A stretch of 64,000 nt of DNA from assembly GCA_934636245.1 (NCBI GenBank), contig CAKUAI010000002.1:1-64000 (forward strand), read 5' to 3'. The notes beneath the pieces are model-generated. The model was not told where the DNA came from, searched no databases, and worked only from the letters and a program-made list of their open reading frames with translations. Below are positions 32,941-41,968 of this stretch, piece by piece. The stretch's first letter is position 1; each line of letters opens with the position of its first letter. Both the position numbers and the translations under genes were made by a program. Source of the DNA: an uncultured Coriobacteriales bacterium. GTDB taxonomy: Bacteria > Actinomycetota > Coriobacteriia > Coriobacteriales > UMGS124.

Positions 32941-34611
32941 ATGCAACTCTCAGGAGCGGATATCATCGTCCGCACGCTCATCGAGCAGGGCTGCGAGACG
33001 GTCTTCGGTTATCCCGGAGGCCAGGTCATCAACATTTATGACTCCATTTTCAAGTATCAGGACGAGATTCACCATGTCCTGACCGCTCATGAGCAGGGAG
33101 CCTCCCATGCGGCCGACGGCTATGCCCGTGCCACCGGCAAGGTCGGCGTCGTCATCGCCACTTCGGGCCCGGGCGCCACGAACCTCGTGACGGGCATTGC
33201 CACCGCATACCTCGACTCCACCCCGCTCGTCGCCATCACGGGCAACGTGTCCAACGCCCTCATCGGCACCGACTCCTTCCAGGAGATCGACATCACGGGC
33301 ATCACGCTGCCCATCACGAAGCACAACTATTTCGTGAAGACGGTCGAGGAGCTGGCCGACACCATCCGCGAGGCGTTCCGCATCGCCAAGTCCGACCGCC
33401 CCGGCCCCGTGCTCGTTGACGTGCCCAAGGACGTTCAGGCCGCCATGACCGAGTACGTCGCCGCCCCCGTCGTGCCCGCCGACCCGATGCACGCCGCCAA
33501 GCAGGTGCGCATCGAGGAAGCCGCCCAGGTCATCAACGCCTCCGAGCGCCCCTTCATCTACTTCGGCGGCGGCCTCATCGCCTCGGCTGCCAGCGGCGAG
33601 CTGCTTGCCCTCGCCGACAAGATCGACGCGCCCGTGGGTTGCTCGATGATGGGTATCTCCGGCGTGCCCACCGACCATCCCCGCTTCCTGGGCATGGAGG
33701 GCATGCACGGCCATTATGCCTGCTCTGTGGGCATGAACGAGGCCGACTGCATCATCGCCTGCGGTGCTCGCTTCAATGACCGCTCCACCGGCAAGGTCTC
33801 TGCCTTTGCCCCGCATGCCAAGATCGTCCACATCGACGTCGACGGCGCCGAGCTGTGCAAGACGGTGCACGCCGCCGTGGCCCTGCGCGGCGACCTCAAG
33901 CTCACGCTCGAGGCCCTGCTCGACCAGGTCGAGCGCCGCGAGCGCCCCGCTTGGCAGGAGAAGATCGCCGAGCTGCGCGCCTTTGAGGACGAGCGGGCCA
34001 CTGACAAGCGCGAGGGCATGACGCCGCGCAACGCGATTCTCGCGCTCAACGCCCACCTCACGCCCGACACCCCCGTGGTGACCGATGTGGGCCAGCACCA
34101 GATGTGGGCCGCCCAGACGGCCGCGCTCTCCAAGCCCCGCACCTTCATCTCCAGCGGCGGCCTGGGCACCATGGGCTTCGGCCTGGGCGCCTCGCTGGGC
34201 GCAGCCATGGGCACCGGCCAGCATGTGGCGCTCGTCACGGGCGACGGCTCCTTCGGCATGTGCGTCCAGGAGATGGCCACGCTTGCCTGGAACCACGTGC
34301 CTGTGACGATTCTGCTGCTCAACAACGGTGTGCTCGGCATGGTGCGCCAGTGGCAGACGCTGTTCTTCAACGGCCACCACTCCCAGACGACGCTCGACCG
34401 TCCCACCGACTTCGTCGCCCTGGCCAAGGCCTTCGGCGCCGACGGCGAGACGGTGAGCGCGATCGAGGACCTCGACGCCGCCCTGGCCCGCGCCTTCGAT
34501 TATGCCGGCCCCTACGTCATCGACTGCCGCATCGACAAGGACGAGTTCGTCATGCCGATGCTGCCTCCCGGTGGCGCAATCGACGACATCATCGTCAAGG
34601 AAGGGGAGTAG
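32941..34611 (+). CDS. ilvB: acetolactate synthase large subunit
   Basis: Catalyses the thiamine-diphosphate-dependent condensation of pyruvate (or pyruvate plus 2-oxobutyrate), first common step of valine, leucine and isoleucine synthesis. The 556-residue chain has the catalytic Glu51 in HEQGASHAADGYAR and the ThDP/Mg motif beginning VTGDGSFGM and ending LLNNG. The ATG at 32941 has AGGAAGGGA upstream; an in-frame GTG at 32875 would overlap the promoter region and adds a non-conserved leader. ilvN starts 2 bases after the stop codon. Confidence 0.95.
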   Translation: MQLSGADIIVRTLIEQGCETVFGYPGGQVINIYDSIFKYQDEIHHVLTAHEQGASHAADGYARATGKVGVVIATSGPGATNLVTGIATAYLDSTPLVAITGNVSNALIGTDSFQEIDITGITLPITKHNYFVKTVEELADTIREAFRIAKSDRPGPVLVDVPKDVQAAMTEYVAAPVVPADPMHAAKQVRIEEAAQVINASERPFIYFGGGLIASAASGELLALADKIDAPVGCSMMGISGVPTDHPRFLGMEGMHGHYACSVGMNEADCIIACGARFNDRSTGKVSAFAPHAKIVHIDVDGAELCKTVHAAVALRGDLKLTLEALLDQVERRERPAWQEKIAELRAFEDERATDKREGMTPRNAILALNAHLTPDTPVVTDVGQHQMWAAQTAALSKPRTFISSGGLGTMGFGLGASLGAAMGTGQHVALVTGDGSFGMCVQEMATLAWNHVPVTILLLNNGVLGMVRQWQTLFFNGHHSQTTLDRPTDFVALAKAFGADGETVSAIEDLDAALARAFDYAGPYVIDCRIDKDEFVMPMLPPGGAIDDIIVKEGE

Positions 34612-34613
34612 CC

Positions 34614-35114
34614 ATGAAGTACACCCTGGCAGTCCTCGTGTCGAACCAGCCCGGCGTGCTCAACCGCGTGACGAGCATGTTCCGCCGCCGTCAGTTCAAC
34701 ATCTCGAGCCTCACCGTGGGTTGCACCGAGAACCCCGAGGTCTCGCGTATCACGACCATCTTCGAGGGCAACGAGGAGAGCAAGGAGCAGCTCGTCAACC
34801 AGCTCTACAAGCTGCAGGACGTCATGGACGTCAAGCAGCTCGACGACGACTCGGTCTCTCGCGAGCTTCTGCTTATCAAGATGAAGAACGACGCCGCCAC
34901 CCGCGAGGAGATTCACACCGCGCTGGCCGCCTACGAGGCAAAGATCGTCGACTATACCCGTGAGTCTATGGTCATCCAGCTTGCCGGATCCACGCGTTGC
35001 ATCGACACGTTCATCAATCTTATGAAGGATTATACGATTCTTGAGATTTGCCGTACCGGCGTAGTCTCCTTGCAACGCGGCGGTTCTACCATCGGCAACG
35101 TCACCCATCTGTAG
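34614..35114 (+). CDS. ilvN: acetolactate synthase small (regulatory) subunit
   Basis: Regulatory partner of IlvB, 166 residues. An N-terminal ACT domain (residues 2-75) starts KYTLAVLVSNQPGVLNRV, followed by the C-terminal AHAS small-subunit domain with a typical RTGVVSLQRG near the end. It stabilises the catalytic subunit and mediates valine feedback. The ATG at 34614 follows AAGGGGAG. ilvC follows after 52 bases. Confidence 0.94.
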   Translation: MKYTLAVLVSNQPGVLNRVTSMFRRRQFNISSLTVGCTENPEVSRITTIFEGNEESKEQLVNQLYKLQDVMDVKQLDDDSVSRELLLIKMKNDAATREEIHTALAAYEAKIVDYTRESMVIQLAGSTRCIDTFINLMKDYTILEICRTGVVSLQRGGSTIGNVTHL

Positions 35115-35166
35115 TCCGTCAAGGGCTTTGGGATACATTTGAAAGCACTGAGAAGGAGTTTGAAGC

Positions 35167-36189
35167 ATGGCTGAGAACAGGATTTTCTATCAGCAGGACT
35201 GCGATCTGCAGAAGCTGGCCGGCAAGACCGTCGCCATCATTGGCTACGGCTCCCAGGGCCATGCCCATGCACTGAACCTGAAGGACTCCGGCGTCGATGT
35301 GGTCATCGGCCTGTACGAGGGCTCCAAGAGCTGGGCAAAGGCTGAGGCCCAGGGCCTCAAGGTCATGACGAGCGCCGAGGCTGCCAAGGCCGCCGACATC
35401 ATCATGATCCTCATCAACGACGAGAAGCAGGCCGCCCTCTACAAGGAGAGCATCGCCCCCAACCTCACCGCCGGCAAGACGCTCATGTTCGCCCACGGCT
35501 TCAACATCCACTTCGGCCTCATCAAGCCCCCGGCGGACGTCAACGTCGCCATGGTCGCTCCCAAGGCCCCGGGCCACACCGTGCGCTCCGAGTACCAGGC
35601 TGGCAAGGGCACGCCCTGCCTCGTGGCTGTTGAGCAGGACGCCACCGGCGACGCCCTCGACATCGCCCTGGCCTACGCTGCCGGCATCGGCGGCGCCCGC
35701 GCCGGCGTGCTCGAGACCACGTTCCGCACCGAGACCGAGACCGACCTGTTCGGCGAGCAGGCCGTTCTGTGCGGCGGCGTCTGCGCCCTCATGCAGGCCG
35801 GCTTTGAGACCCTGGTCGAGGCTGGCTACGACCCCCGCAACGCCTACTTCGAGTGCATCCACGAGATGAAGCTCATCGTCGACCTGATCTACCAGTCGGG
35901 CTTCGCCGGCATGCGTTACTCCATCTCCAACACCGCCGAGTACGGCGACTACGTCACCGGCCCCAAGATCATCACCGAGGACACCAAGAAGGCCATGAAG
36001 AAGGTCCTGTCCGACATCCAGGACGGCACCTTCGCCAAGGAGTTCCTCCTCGACATGTCCGAGGCTGGCGGCCAGGTGCACTTCAACGCCATGCGCAAGC
36101 TGCATGCCGAGCACCAGAGCGAGGTTGTCGGCGCCGAGATCCGCAAGCTCTACAGCTGGAGCGACGAGGATAAGCTGATCAACAACTAA
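35167..36189 (+). CDS. ilvC: ketol-acid reductoisomerase (class I)
   Basis: Converts acetolactate or acetohydroxybutyrate to the dihydroxy acids. The 340-residue, short (class I) form has the Rossmann motif GYGSQGHA (26-33) and metal-binding residues in ETETDLFGEQ and in CIHEMKLIVDL. The cofactor loop reads LYEGSKSW (49-56); Ser53 and Ser55 are in the positions that bind the 2'-phosphate of NADPH, so NADPH use is likely, although the Arg often found in this loop is Tyr50. The ATG at 35167 is preceded by GAGAAGGAG. A long terminator follows 25 bases after the stop codon. Confidence 0.95.
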   Translation: MAENRIFYQQDCDLQKLAGKTVAIIGYGSQGHAHALNLKDSGVDVVIGLYEGSKSWAKAEAQGLKVMTSAEAAKAADIIMILINDEKQAALYKESIAPNLTAGKTLMFAHGFNIHFGLIKPPADVNVAMVAPKAPGHTVRSEYQAGKGTPCLVAVEQDATGDALDIALAYAAGIGGARAGVLETTFRTETETDLFGEQAVLCGGVCALMQAGFETLVEAGYDPRNAYFECIHEMKLIVDLIYQSGFAGMRYSISNTAEYGDYVTGPKIITEDTKKAMKKVLSDIQDGTFAKEFLLDMSEAGGQVHFNAMRKLHAEHQSEVVGAEIRKLYSWSDEDKLINN

Positions 36190-36214
36190 GGGAATATAGC
36201 TGGTAGATTCCCGT

Positions 36215-36302
36215 AAGGCCCCAGGTATCCTTCGGTGCTCAGACAGTCCTCGCGGCTACGCCGCTGCGGAACTGCGCCCGAAGGAAACCTGGGGCCTTTT
36301 GC
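36215..36302 (+). terminator. long terminator hairpin after ilvC
   Basis: A 21-base arm at 36215-36235 pairs with 36278-36298 with one mismatch and runs into TTTT. The loop (36236-36277) contains the start of the tandem repeat. It separates ilvBNC from ilvD. Confidence 0.8.
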
Positions 36303-36440
36303 ATGCTGCCCTCTATGGGATTCCCGCTGGGGGCTTAAAGGGCGTTGCGGCTGCGCCGCTGCGGAACTGCGCCTGAACCATACCGGGCCCCTTTGCATGC
36401 TGCCCTCTATGGGATTCCCGCTGGGGGCTTAAAGGGCGTT
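36252..36440 (+). repeat. tandem duplication of a ~95-bp unit
   Basis: Copy 1 is 36252-36346 and copy 2 is 36347-36440, head to tail. The last 49 bases of the two units (ending GGCTTAAAGGGCGTT) are identical; the first 25 differ at one base, and the middle differs where copy 1 carries the terminator arm. No open frame is supported here. Confidence 0.85.
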
Positions 36441-36549
36441 TGGCGGAAGGTTGTCGCCCGGGGCCCTTGCGTGCCGTTTTGAGGGGTGTAAAACGCGGGT
36501 TATGCTGCGGTGTCCATGTGACGATTTGTCTATTGTAGGCCTTGGAAAA

Positions 36550-36577
36550 CTGACGTCGAATAGCTGCGTCGTACAAT
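36550..36577 (+). promoter_or_regulatory. candidate promoter of ilvD
   Basis: CTGACG (36550-36555), 16-base spacer, TACAAT (36572-36577). The start codon is about 39 bases downstream. Confidence 0.45.
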
Positions 36578-36615
36578 ATAAGGTTATACCGTTGTCAAGG
36601 GAGAGGTTCTCTTCT

Positions 36616-38277
36616 ATGAACGTCAAGTCTGATGCCATCAAGTTCGGTCCCATGAACGGGGCGCACCGCTCGCTGTACCACGCGCTCGGCCTCACCGACG
36701 AGGAAATCGCCCGCCCGCTCGTGGGCATCGTGAGCTCGTACAACGAGATCGTTCCCGGCCACATGAACATCGACAAGATCGTCGACGCCGTCAAGATGGG
36801 CGTCGCCATGGCCGGCGGCACCCCCATCGTCTTCCCCGCCATCGCCGTGTGCGACGGCATCGCCATGGGCCACATCGGCATGAAGTACTCGCTCGTCACG
36901 CGCGACCTCATCGCCGACTCCACCGAGGCCATGGCGCTGGCCCACGGCTTCGACGCCCTTGTCATGGTGCCCAACTGCGACAAGAACGTGCCCGGCCTGC
37001 TCATGGCCGCCGCGCGCCTCAACATTCCCACGACCTTCGTGTCGGGCGGCCCCATGCTCGCCGGCCATGTGAACGGCGCGCGCACGAGCCTCTCCTCCAT
37101 GTTCGAGGCGCAGGGCAAGTACTCGGCGGGCAACATGACCGAGGAGGAGGTGGAGGACTACGCGCGCCGCGCCTGCCCCACCTGCGGTTCTTGCTCGGGC
37201 ATGTACACCGCCAACTCCATGAACTGCCTCACCGAGGCGCTCGGCATGGGCCTGCGCGGCAACGGTACCATCCCCGCCGTGTACTCGCGCCGCCTGGAGC
37301 TGGCCAAGCATGCGGGCATGGCCGTCATGGAGATGCTCAAGCGCGACATCCGCCCGCGCGACATCATGACGCAGGAGGCTTTCGAGAACGCCCTTACGGT
37401 GGACATGGCCCTGGGCTGCTCCACCAACTCCATGCTGCACCTGCCTGCCATCGCCCATGAGTGCGGCATTGACATCAACCTCGACATCGCCAACGCCATG
37501 AGCATGAAGACCCCCAACCTGTGCCACCTGGCGCCGGCCGGCCGCACCTACATGGAGCAGCTCGACGAGGCGGGCGGCGTGTACGCCGTCATGCACGAGC
37601 TCAGCGAGCTCGGCCTCATCCACACCGACTGCATGACCGTCACGGGCAAGACCGTGGGCGAGAACATCGCCGACGCCAAGAACCTCGATCCCGAGGTCAT
37701 TCGCCCTGTCGACAACCCCTACAGCCCCACGGGCGGCATCGCTGTGCTTCGCGGCAACCTGGCTCCGGACGGATCGGTCGTCAAGCGCTCGGCCGTGCTC
37801 CCCGAGATGCAGGTGCACGAGGGCCCCGCTCGCGTCTTCGACTGCGAGGAGGACGCCCAGAACGCCATCAACGCCGGCAAGATCAACCCCGGCGACGTCG
37901 TGGTCATCCGCTACGAGGGCCCCAAGGGCGGCCCCGGCATGCGCGAGATGCTGAACCCCACCTCGGCGATCATGGGTCAGGGCCTGGGCAACTCCGTGGC
38001 CCTCATCACCGACGGCCGTTTCTCGGGCGCGACGCGCGGCGCGTGCATCGGCCATGTCTCGCCCGAGGCTGCCAGCGGCGGCCCCATCGGCGTCGTGGAG
38101 GAGGGCGACATCATCTCCATCGACATCCCCAACTACACCATCGAGCTCAAGGTTCCCCAGGAGGAGCTCGACCGCCGCATGGCGGCCTTCACGCCCAAGA
38201 CCAAGGAGCTCTCCGGCTACCTGAAGCGTTACGCCGCCCTCGTCTCGAGCGGAGCGACCGGTGCCGTCCTCAACTAG
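36616..38277 (+). CDS. ilvD: dihydroxy-acid dehydratase
   Basis: Iron-sulfur enzyme making the 2-oxo acids of the branched-chain pathway from dihydroxy acids. The 553-residue protein has the cluster ligands in PNCDKNVPG, TCGSCSGMYT and ANSMNC, and the conserved LITDGRFSGATRG near the C-terminus. The ATG at 36616 has GGGAGAGG upstream. It has its own putative promoter and is separated from ilvBNC by a terminator and the tandem repeat. The stop codon lies inside the next gene, overlapping it by 17 bases. Confidence 0.95.
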   Translation: MNVKSDAIKFGPMNGAHRSLYHALGLTDEEIARPLVGIVSSYNEIVPGHMNIDKIVDAVKMGVAMAGGTPIVFPAIAVCDGIAMGHIGMKYSLVTRDLIADSTEAMALAHGFDALVMVPNCDKNVPGLLMAAARLNIPTTFVSGGPMLAGHVNGARTSLSSMFEAQGKYSAGNMTEEEVEDYARRACPTCGSCSGMYTANSMNCLTEALGMGLRGNGTIPAVYSRRLELAKHAGMAVMEMLKRDIRPRDIMTQEAFENALTVDMALGCSTNSMLHLPAIAHECGIDINLDIANAMSMKTPNLCHLAPAGRTYMEQLDEAGGVYAVMHELSELGLIHTDCMTVTGKTVGENIADAKNLDPEVIRPVDNPYSPTGGIAVLRGNLAPDGSVVKRSAVLPEMQVHEGPARVFDCEEDAQNAINAGKINPGDVVVIRYEGPKGGPGMREMLNPTSAIMGQGLGNSVALITDGRFSGATRGACIGHVSPEAASGGPIGVVEEGDIISIDIPNYTIELKVPQEELDRRMAAFTPKTKELSGYLKRYAALVSSGATGAVLN

Positions 38278-39514
38278 CGGTCCCGCCGCGCCGGCACCCT
38301 TCGCCCAGCGCGCGCCGATGCTCGCCGACCTCTCCTTGCGCCTGCGGGCGCTCGGGGTTTTCCGCGGGCTGCTTGCCGACCCCGTTGTAGCAGGGCTTTT
38401 GAGCTACCTGGACTGCAGGCGCGACGCTCCCGTGCACGCTTGCGTGTCGATGTACGGCGAGTTTGTGAGCCGCCTGTACGCAAGCGGCCACGACAGCCTG
38501 GCCCGCTACGTGCTCGACGCGGTGTGCAACGACGAGAACCCCTACGTGCTCGCCCATGCGGCCGGGCGCAACGTCGCCGCCTCGATGGAGGCGTGCGCCC
38601 GCGCCGACCTGCGCACCTTGCAGGAGGTCGCCAACCTCACCCCGGCGGCGCTGCGCATGGGGCTCGACTGGCAGGGATTCATGCCTGGCTTTGAGGCCGA
38701 GCGGGTCGAGCTTGTGGCGGAGTACGCCTCCCGCATCGAGCAGGTGGGCCGCTTCGGCTTCGGCATGTACGCGCGCTTTCGCATGTTCACGCTGGCAGAC
38801 GACGGCACGGTGTGCCCCGTGGCGCATCCCGACCCCCAGCGCCTGTCCGACCTTGCTGGCTATGAGCGCGAGAAGGGCCTCGTCATGGCCAACACGCGCG
38901 CCCTTTTGGCCGGCAAGCCCGCCGCCAACGTGCTGCTGTCGGGCGATGCGGGCACGGGCAAGTCGTCCACGGTGAAGGCCGTGGTCAACGAGCTTGCCGG
39001 CGAGGGCCTGCGCATCATCGAGGTCCGCAAGGACCAGCTCAAGCTCATCCCGTCGGTGCTCGACGAACTTGCCGCCAACCCGCTCAAGTTCATCATCTTC
39101 ATCGACGACCTCTCGTTCGCCCGCGACGACGACAACTACGCGGCGCTCAAGGCGGTGCTTGAGGGCGGCGTGTCGTCGAAGGGCTCGAACGTGGCCATCT
39201 ACGCCACGTCGAACCGCCGCCATCTCGTGAAGGAGAGCTTCTCCGCGCGCGACGGCGACGACGTCCACCGCAACGACACGATGCAGGAGACCCTGTCGCT
39301 GTCGGAGCGCTTCGGCTTGCAGATTTCCTTCTTCAAGCCGGACAAGGCGGCTTACCTGGCCATTGTGCGCCAGCTTGCGCACGCATGCGAGCTTGCCGTG
39401 CCTGTCGAGGAGCTCGAGGCGGGGGCGGAGCGCTTCGCGTTGGGCCGCGGGGGGCGTTCGGCCAGGGCGGCGCGCCAGTACGTCGACTCGCTCGTGGCGC
39501 AACAAGAGGCTTAG
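38261..39514 (+). CDS. DUF815-family AAA+ ATPase
   Basis: A cytoplasmic ATPase of 417 residues. Residues 1-190 are a helical N-terminal region; the ATPase domain follows with Walker A LLSGDAGTGKSS, Walker B FIIFIDDLSF and sensor 1 YATSNRRHL, all typical of the DUF815 family. The biological role of DUF815 is not known. The GTG start at 38261 has GGAG 6 bases upstream and overlaps ilvD by 17 bases, so translation is probably coupled, which is odd given the lack of a known metabolic link. Confidence 0.85.
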   Translation: MPSSTSGPAAPAPFAQRAPMLADLSLRLRALGVFRGLLADPVVAGLLSYLDCRRDAPVHACVSMYGEFVSRLYASGHDSLARYVLDAVCNDENPYVLAHAAGRNVAASMEACARADLRTLQEVANLTPAALRMGLDWQGFMPGFEAERVELVAEYASRIEQVGRFGFGMYARFRMFTLADDGTVCPVAHPDPQRLSDLAGYEREKGLVMANTRALLAGKPAANVLLSGDAGTGKSSTVKAVVNELAGEGLRIIEVRKDQLKLIPSVLDELAANPLKFIIFIDDLSFARDDDNYAALKAVLEGGVSSKGSNVAIYATSNRRHLVKESFSARDGDDVHRNDTMQETLSLSERFGLQISFFKPDKAAYLAIVRQLAHACELAVPVEELEAGAERFALGRGGRSARAARQYVDSLVAQQEA

Positions 39515-39526
39515 GCTACCCAAGAC

Positions 39527-39564
39527 GGGGCGAGCGGTTTGTGGGCCGCTCGTCCCGCTTTTGC
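39527..39564 (+). terminator. terminator after the DUF815 gene
   Basis: GGGGCGAGCGG (39527-39537) pairs with CCGCTCGTCCC (39546-39556), then CGCTTTT. Confidence 0.8.
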
Positions 39565-39676
39565 GTTCTTTTCAGGCATTGCCTAGTGCCGTGCCAGGCA
39601 TGTGGGTACAGTCAGATGAATTCGCGACGCGCACGAACGCTCGCGTTGCAGGGGATACAGGGGAGAAGGAGGGCAC

Positions 39677-40450
39677 ATGGGCAGCAAGTTGGAAGAAGAG
39701 ACCGGGCAAGATGCGGGTCTTGGGGTTTTCTGCGCAGTTGCCGGAGGCCCCGAGGCTTCCCTGACGCCTGCGTCCTCGCACCCGGTGCTCGAGCGTTTCG
39801 ATGCCAAGAAGCGCCGCGGCAGGCTCTACTCGACGGGCGAGGAGATTGGCAACGCCGTCTCGCATGGCGTGGGCTTTGGTCTTGCGGTGGCGGCTCTCGT
39901 CCTGCTGTGCGTGAAGGCCGCCCACACCGGAGGCGGCCTCAAGACCTGCGCGGCCGTCATGATGGGCGTGACGCTCGTGCTCGAGTACCTCTTCTCCACG
40001 CTCTACCACGCCATTGCGGCACCCCGGGGCAAAGCCGTGCTGCGCATTCTCGACCACAGCGTCATCTACCTGCTCATTGCGGGTTGTTATGCGCCGTTTA
40101 CCCTTGTGACGCTGCACGACGAGGGCGGCGTCGCCCTGTGTGTCGCGGTATGGGCCGTCGCCCTCATCGGCGTGCTCATCGAGTGCTTTGCCCGCCAGCG
40201 TCAGCCCAAGTGGGTCTCGGCCCTCATCTACCTGGCGATGGGGTGGTGCCTTGTCTTCAAGCTGCCGGTGCTTGCGACGCTTCTGCCTGCGGGCGGCATG
40301 GCGCTGCTTATCGCCGGAGGTCTGTCGTACTCGGTGGGCTGTGTCTTCTATGTGCTGAAGCGCATCCCATACTCACATATGGTGTTTCATTTCTTTGTGT
40401 TGGGCGGCAGTGTTTGCCATACTTTGGCAGTGCTGCTTTTTGTGTTCTAA
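39677..40450 (+). CDS. hemolysin III/TrhA-family membrane protein
   Basis: A 257-residue protein with about seven membrane segments from residue 60 on, of the HlyIII/PAQR-like family. Conserved features are SHGVGF near the first helix, FSTLYHA, LDHSVIYLLIAGCYAPF and the terminal HMVFHFFVLGGSVCH, which supply the putative metal-binding His and Asp residues. Residues 1-50 are a hydrophilic extension longer than usual. The role is uncertain; bacterial members have been linked to membrane-fluidity homeostasis. The ATG at 39677 is preceded by GGAGAAGGAGGG. Confidence 0.88.
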   Translation: MGSKLEEETGQDAGLGVFCAVAGGPEASLTPASSHPVLERFDAKKRRGRLYSTGEEIGNAVSHGVGFGLAVAALVLLCVKAAHTGGGLKTCAAVMMGVTLVLEYLFSTLYHAIAAPRGKAVLRILDHSVIYLLIAGCYAPFTLVTLHDEGGVALCVAVWAVALIGVLIECFARQRQPKWVSALIYLAMGWCLVFKLPVLATLLPAGGMALLIAGGLSYSVGCVFYVLKRIPYSHMVFHFFVLGGSVCHTLAVLLFVF

Positions 40451-40529
40451 CGTCTGCATGCGTTTCCGTTCATAGGCGCGTGCATGCACGTCCTGTTGTC
40501 TCGTTACCTTTGGAGGTCGGCGTTTTCGT

Positions 40530-41843
40530 ATGGGCATAGGCTTATCCATCCTTCTTGCATTCGTTCTCATCTTGGTGAACGGCTACTTCTCCATGTCGGA
40601 GATGGCGTTGGTCAACGCAAGCAAGCCGTTGCTCGATCATGAGGCTGAGGAGGGAGACAAGTCGGCCAAGCGCGCGGCGAACCTCGCAAGCGACTCGGGC
40701 AACTTCCTGGCGACCATTCAGGTGGCCATCACGCTCGTTGGCTTCTTCTCGTCGGCGGTGGCTTCCACGAACCTGTCCGACCCCTTCGCCCAGTGGATGG
40801 GCTCCTTCGGCATCGGCTGGCTCACGGCTGTGGCGCCGGTGCTCTCGCCCATCCTCATCACGCTCGCGGTGTCGTACTTCAGCATCGTGCTCGGCGAGCT
40901 CGTGCCCAAGCGCATCGCCTTGGCCGACACCGAGAAGGTCGCCAAGATGGTGTCGGGCCCGCTCATCGTCTTCGGCAAGATTGCCTCGCCGCTTGTGTGG
41001 CTCACCAGCGCCAGCGCCAACCTCGTGGCGCGCGTGTTCCGCATCAAGCAGGCCGACGAGGGCCAGGTCTCCGAGGAGGAGATCAAGTACATGGTCGCCG
41101 AGCAGGAGGACCTCTCCGACGACGAGAAGCGCATGATCCACGAGGTGTTCGACCTGGGCGACGCCGTGGTGCGCCAGGTCATGGTGCCCCGCGTCGACGT
41201 CACTGCCGTCGAGGACGTGCAGAGCGCCCGCGAGGTGCTCTCCTTGATGCAGAAGACCGGCTATTCGCGCATGCCCGTGTATCACGATGACATGGACGAG
41301 GTCATCGGCATCGTCAAGATCAAGGACCTCATCGCCCCCGCGCTTGCAGGCAAGGGCGACAACGCTGTGTCGGAATTCGTGCGTCCGTGCCTGTTCGTTC
41401 CTGAGACGAAGGACCTGCTGCCCCTGCTCACCCAGATGCGCGCCGAGCGCGAGCAGATGGCCATCGTCATCGACGAGTACGGCGGTACGGCCGGCCTCAT
41501 CACGATCGAGGACATCGTGGAGGAGGTCGTGGGCGAGATTCGCGACGAGTACGACCAGGACGAGCAGGAGCTCACGCGCCTTTCCGAGCGCGAGTGGGAA
41601 GTCGACGGCACGTTCTCGGTCGACGACGCCGTCGAGCTCGGTTGGCCCATCGACGAAAGCGAGGAGTACGACACGGTCGGTGGCTGGTTCATGTACGAGG
41701 CCGACAAGCTCCCCGAGGAGGGCGACGTCATCGAGAAGGACGGCTGGACCTTCAAGGTGACCTCCATGGACGGTCGCCGCATCGAGTCGGTGCACGCGAT
41801 CGCCCCCGAGGCAAGCGAGCCCGAAGAGTCCGACGAAGACTGA
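40530..41843 (+). CDS. CNNM/CBS/CorC transporter-associated membrane protein
   Basis: A 437-residue membrane protein of the hemolysin C/CNNM family linked to Mg2+ or Co2+ efflux. An N-terminal CNNM domain with about four hydrophobic segments (residues 1-185, including NGYFSMSEMALVNAS) is followed by a CBS pair (about 200-330; VMVPRVDV, GYSRMPVY, IDEYGGTAGLITIED) and a C-terminal CorC/HlyC domain (about 350-425; DDAVELGWPI, EEGDVIEKDGWTF). The motif GELVPKRIAL is typical of the membrane domain. It starts 79 bases after the hemolysin III gene, same strand. Confidence 0.9.
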   Translation: MGIGLSILLAFVLILVNGYFSMSEMALVNASKPLLDHEAEEGDKSAKRAANLASDSGNFLATIQVAITLVGFFSSAVASTNLSDPFAQWMGSFGIGWLTAVAPVLSPILITLAVSYFSIVLGELVPKRIALADTEKVAKMVSGPLIVFGKIASPLVWLTSASANLVARVFRIKQADEGQVSEEEIKYMVAEQEDLSDDEKRMIHEVFDLGDAVVRQVMVPRVDVTAVEDVQSAREVLSLMQKTGYSRMPVYHDDMDEVIGIVKIKDLIAPALAGKGDNAVSEFVRPCLFVPETKDLLPLLTQMRAEREQMAIVIDEYGGTAGLITIEDIVEEVVGEIRDEYDQDEQELTRLSEREWEVDGTFSVDDAVELGWPIDESEEYDTVGGWFMYEADKLPEEGDVIEKDGWTFKVTSMDGRRIESVHAIAPEASEPEESDED

Positions 41844-41910
41844 TGTGAGGGGCATGCGCCCGCCCGCATCGCCTTGCATTTGCGCTACCATATACGCAGT
41901 TTGAATCAGG

Positions 41911-41947
41911 CGGCTCCTCGGGGTATCCCCGGGGGCCGTCCCGTTTT
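41911..41947 (+). terminator. possible terminator before the envelope cluster
   Basis: CGGCTCCTCGGGG (41911-41923) pairs imperfectly with CCCCGGGGGCCG (41927-41938), followed by TCCCGTTTT. Confidence 0.5.
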
Positions 41948-41968
41948 AGAGAAAGGCCTGTGAGGCAG

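Noticed and set aside
32880..33041. Possible leader peptide upstream of ilvB
   Set aside because: The short frame starting MPYNLPNLLCW is not enriched in branched-chain codons in a run, overlaps the ilvB start, and no attenuator hairpin with T-run is visible before 32941.
36190..36615. Insertion sequence remnant between ilvC and ilvD
   Set aside because: The duplicated unit has no terminal inverted repeats, target duplication or transposase fragment; it looks like a local tandem duplication around a terminator.
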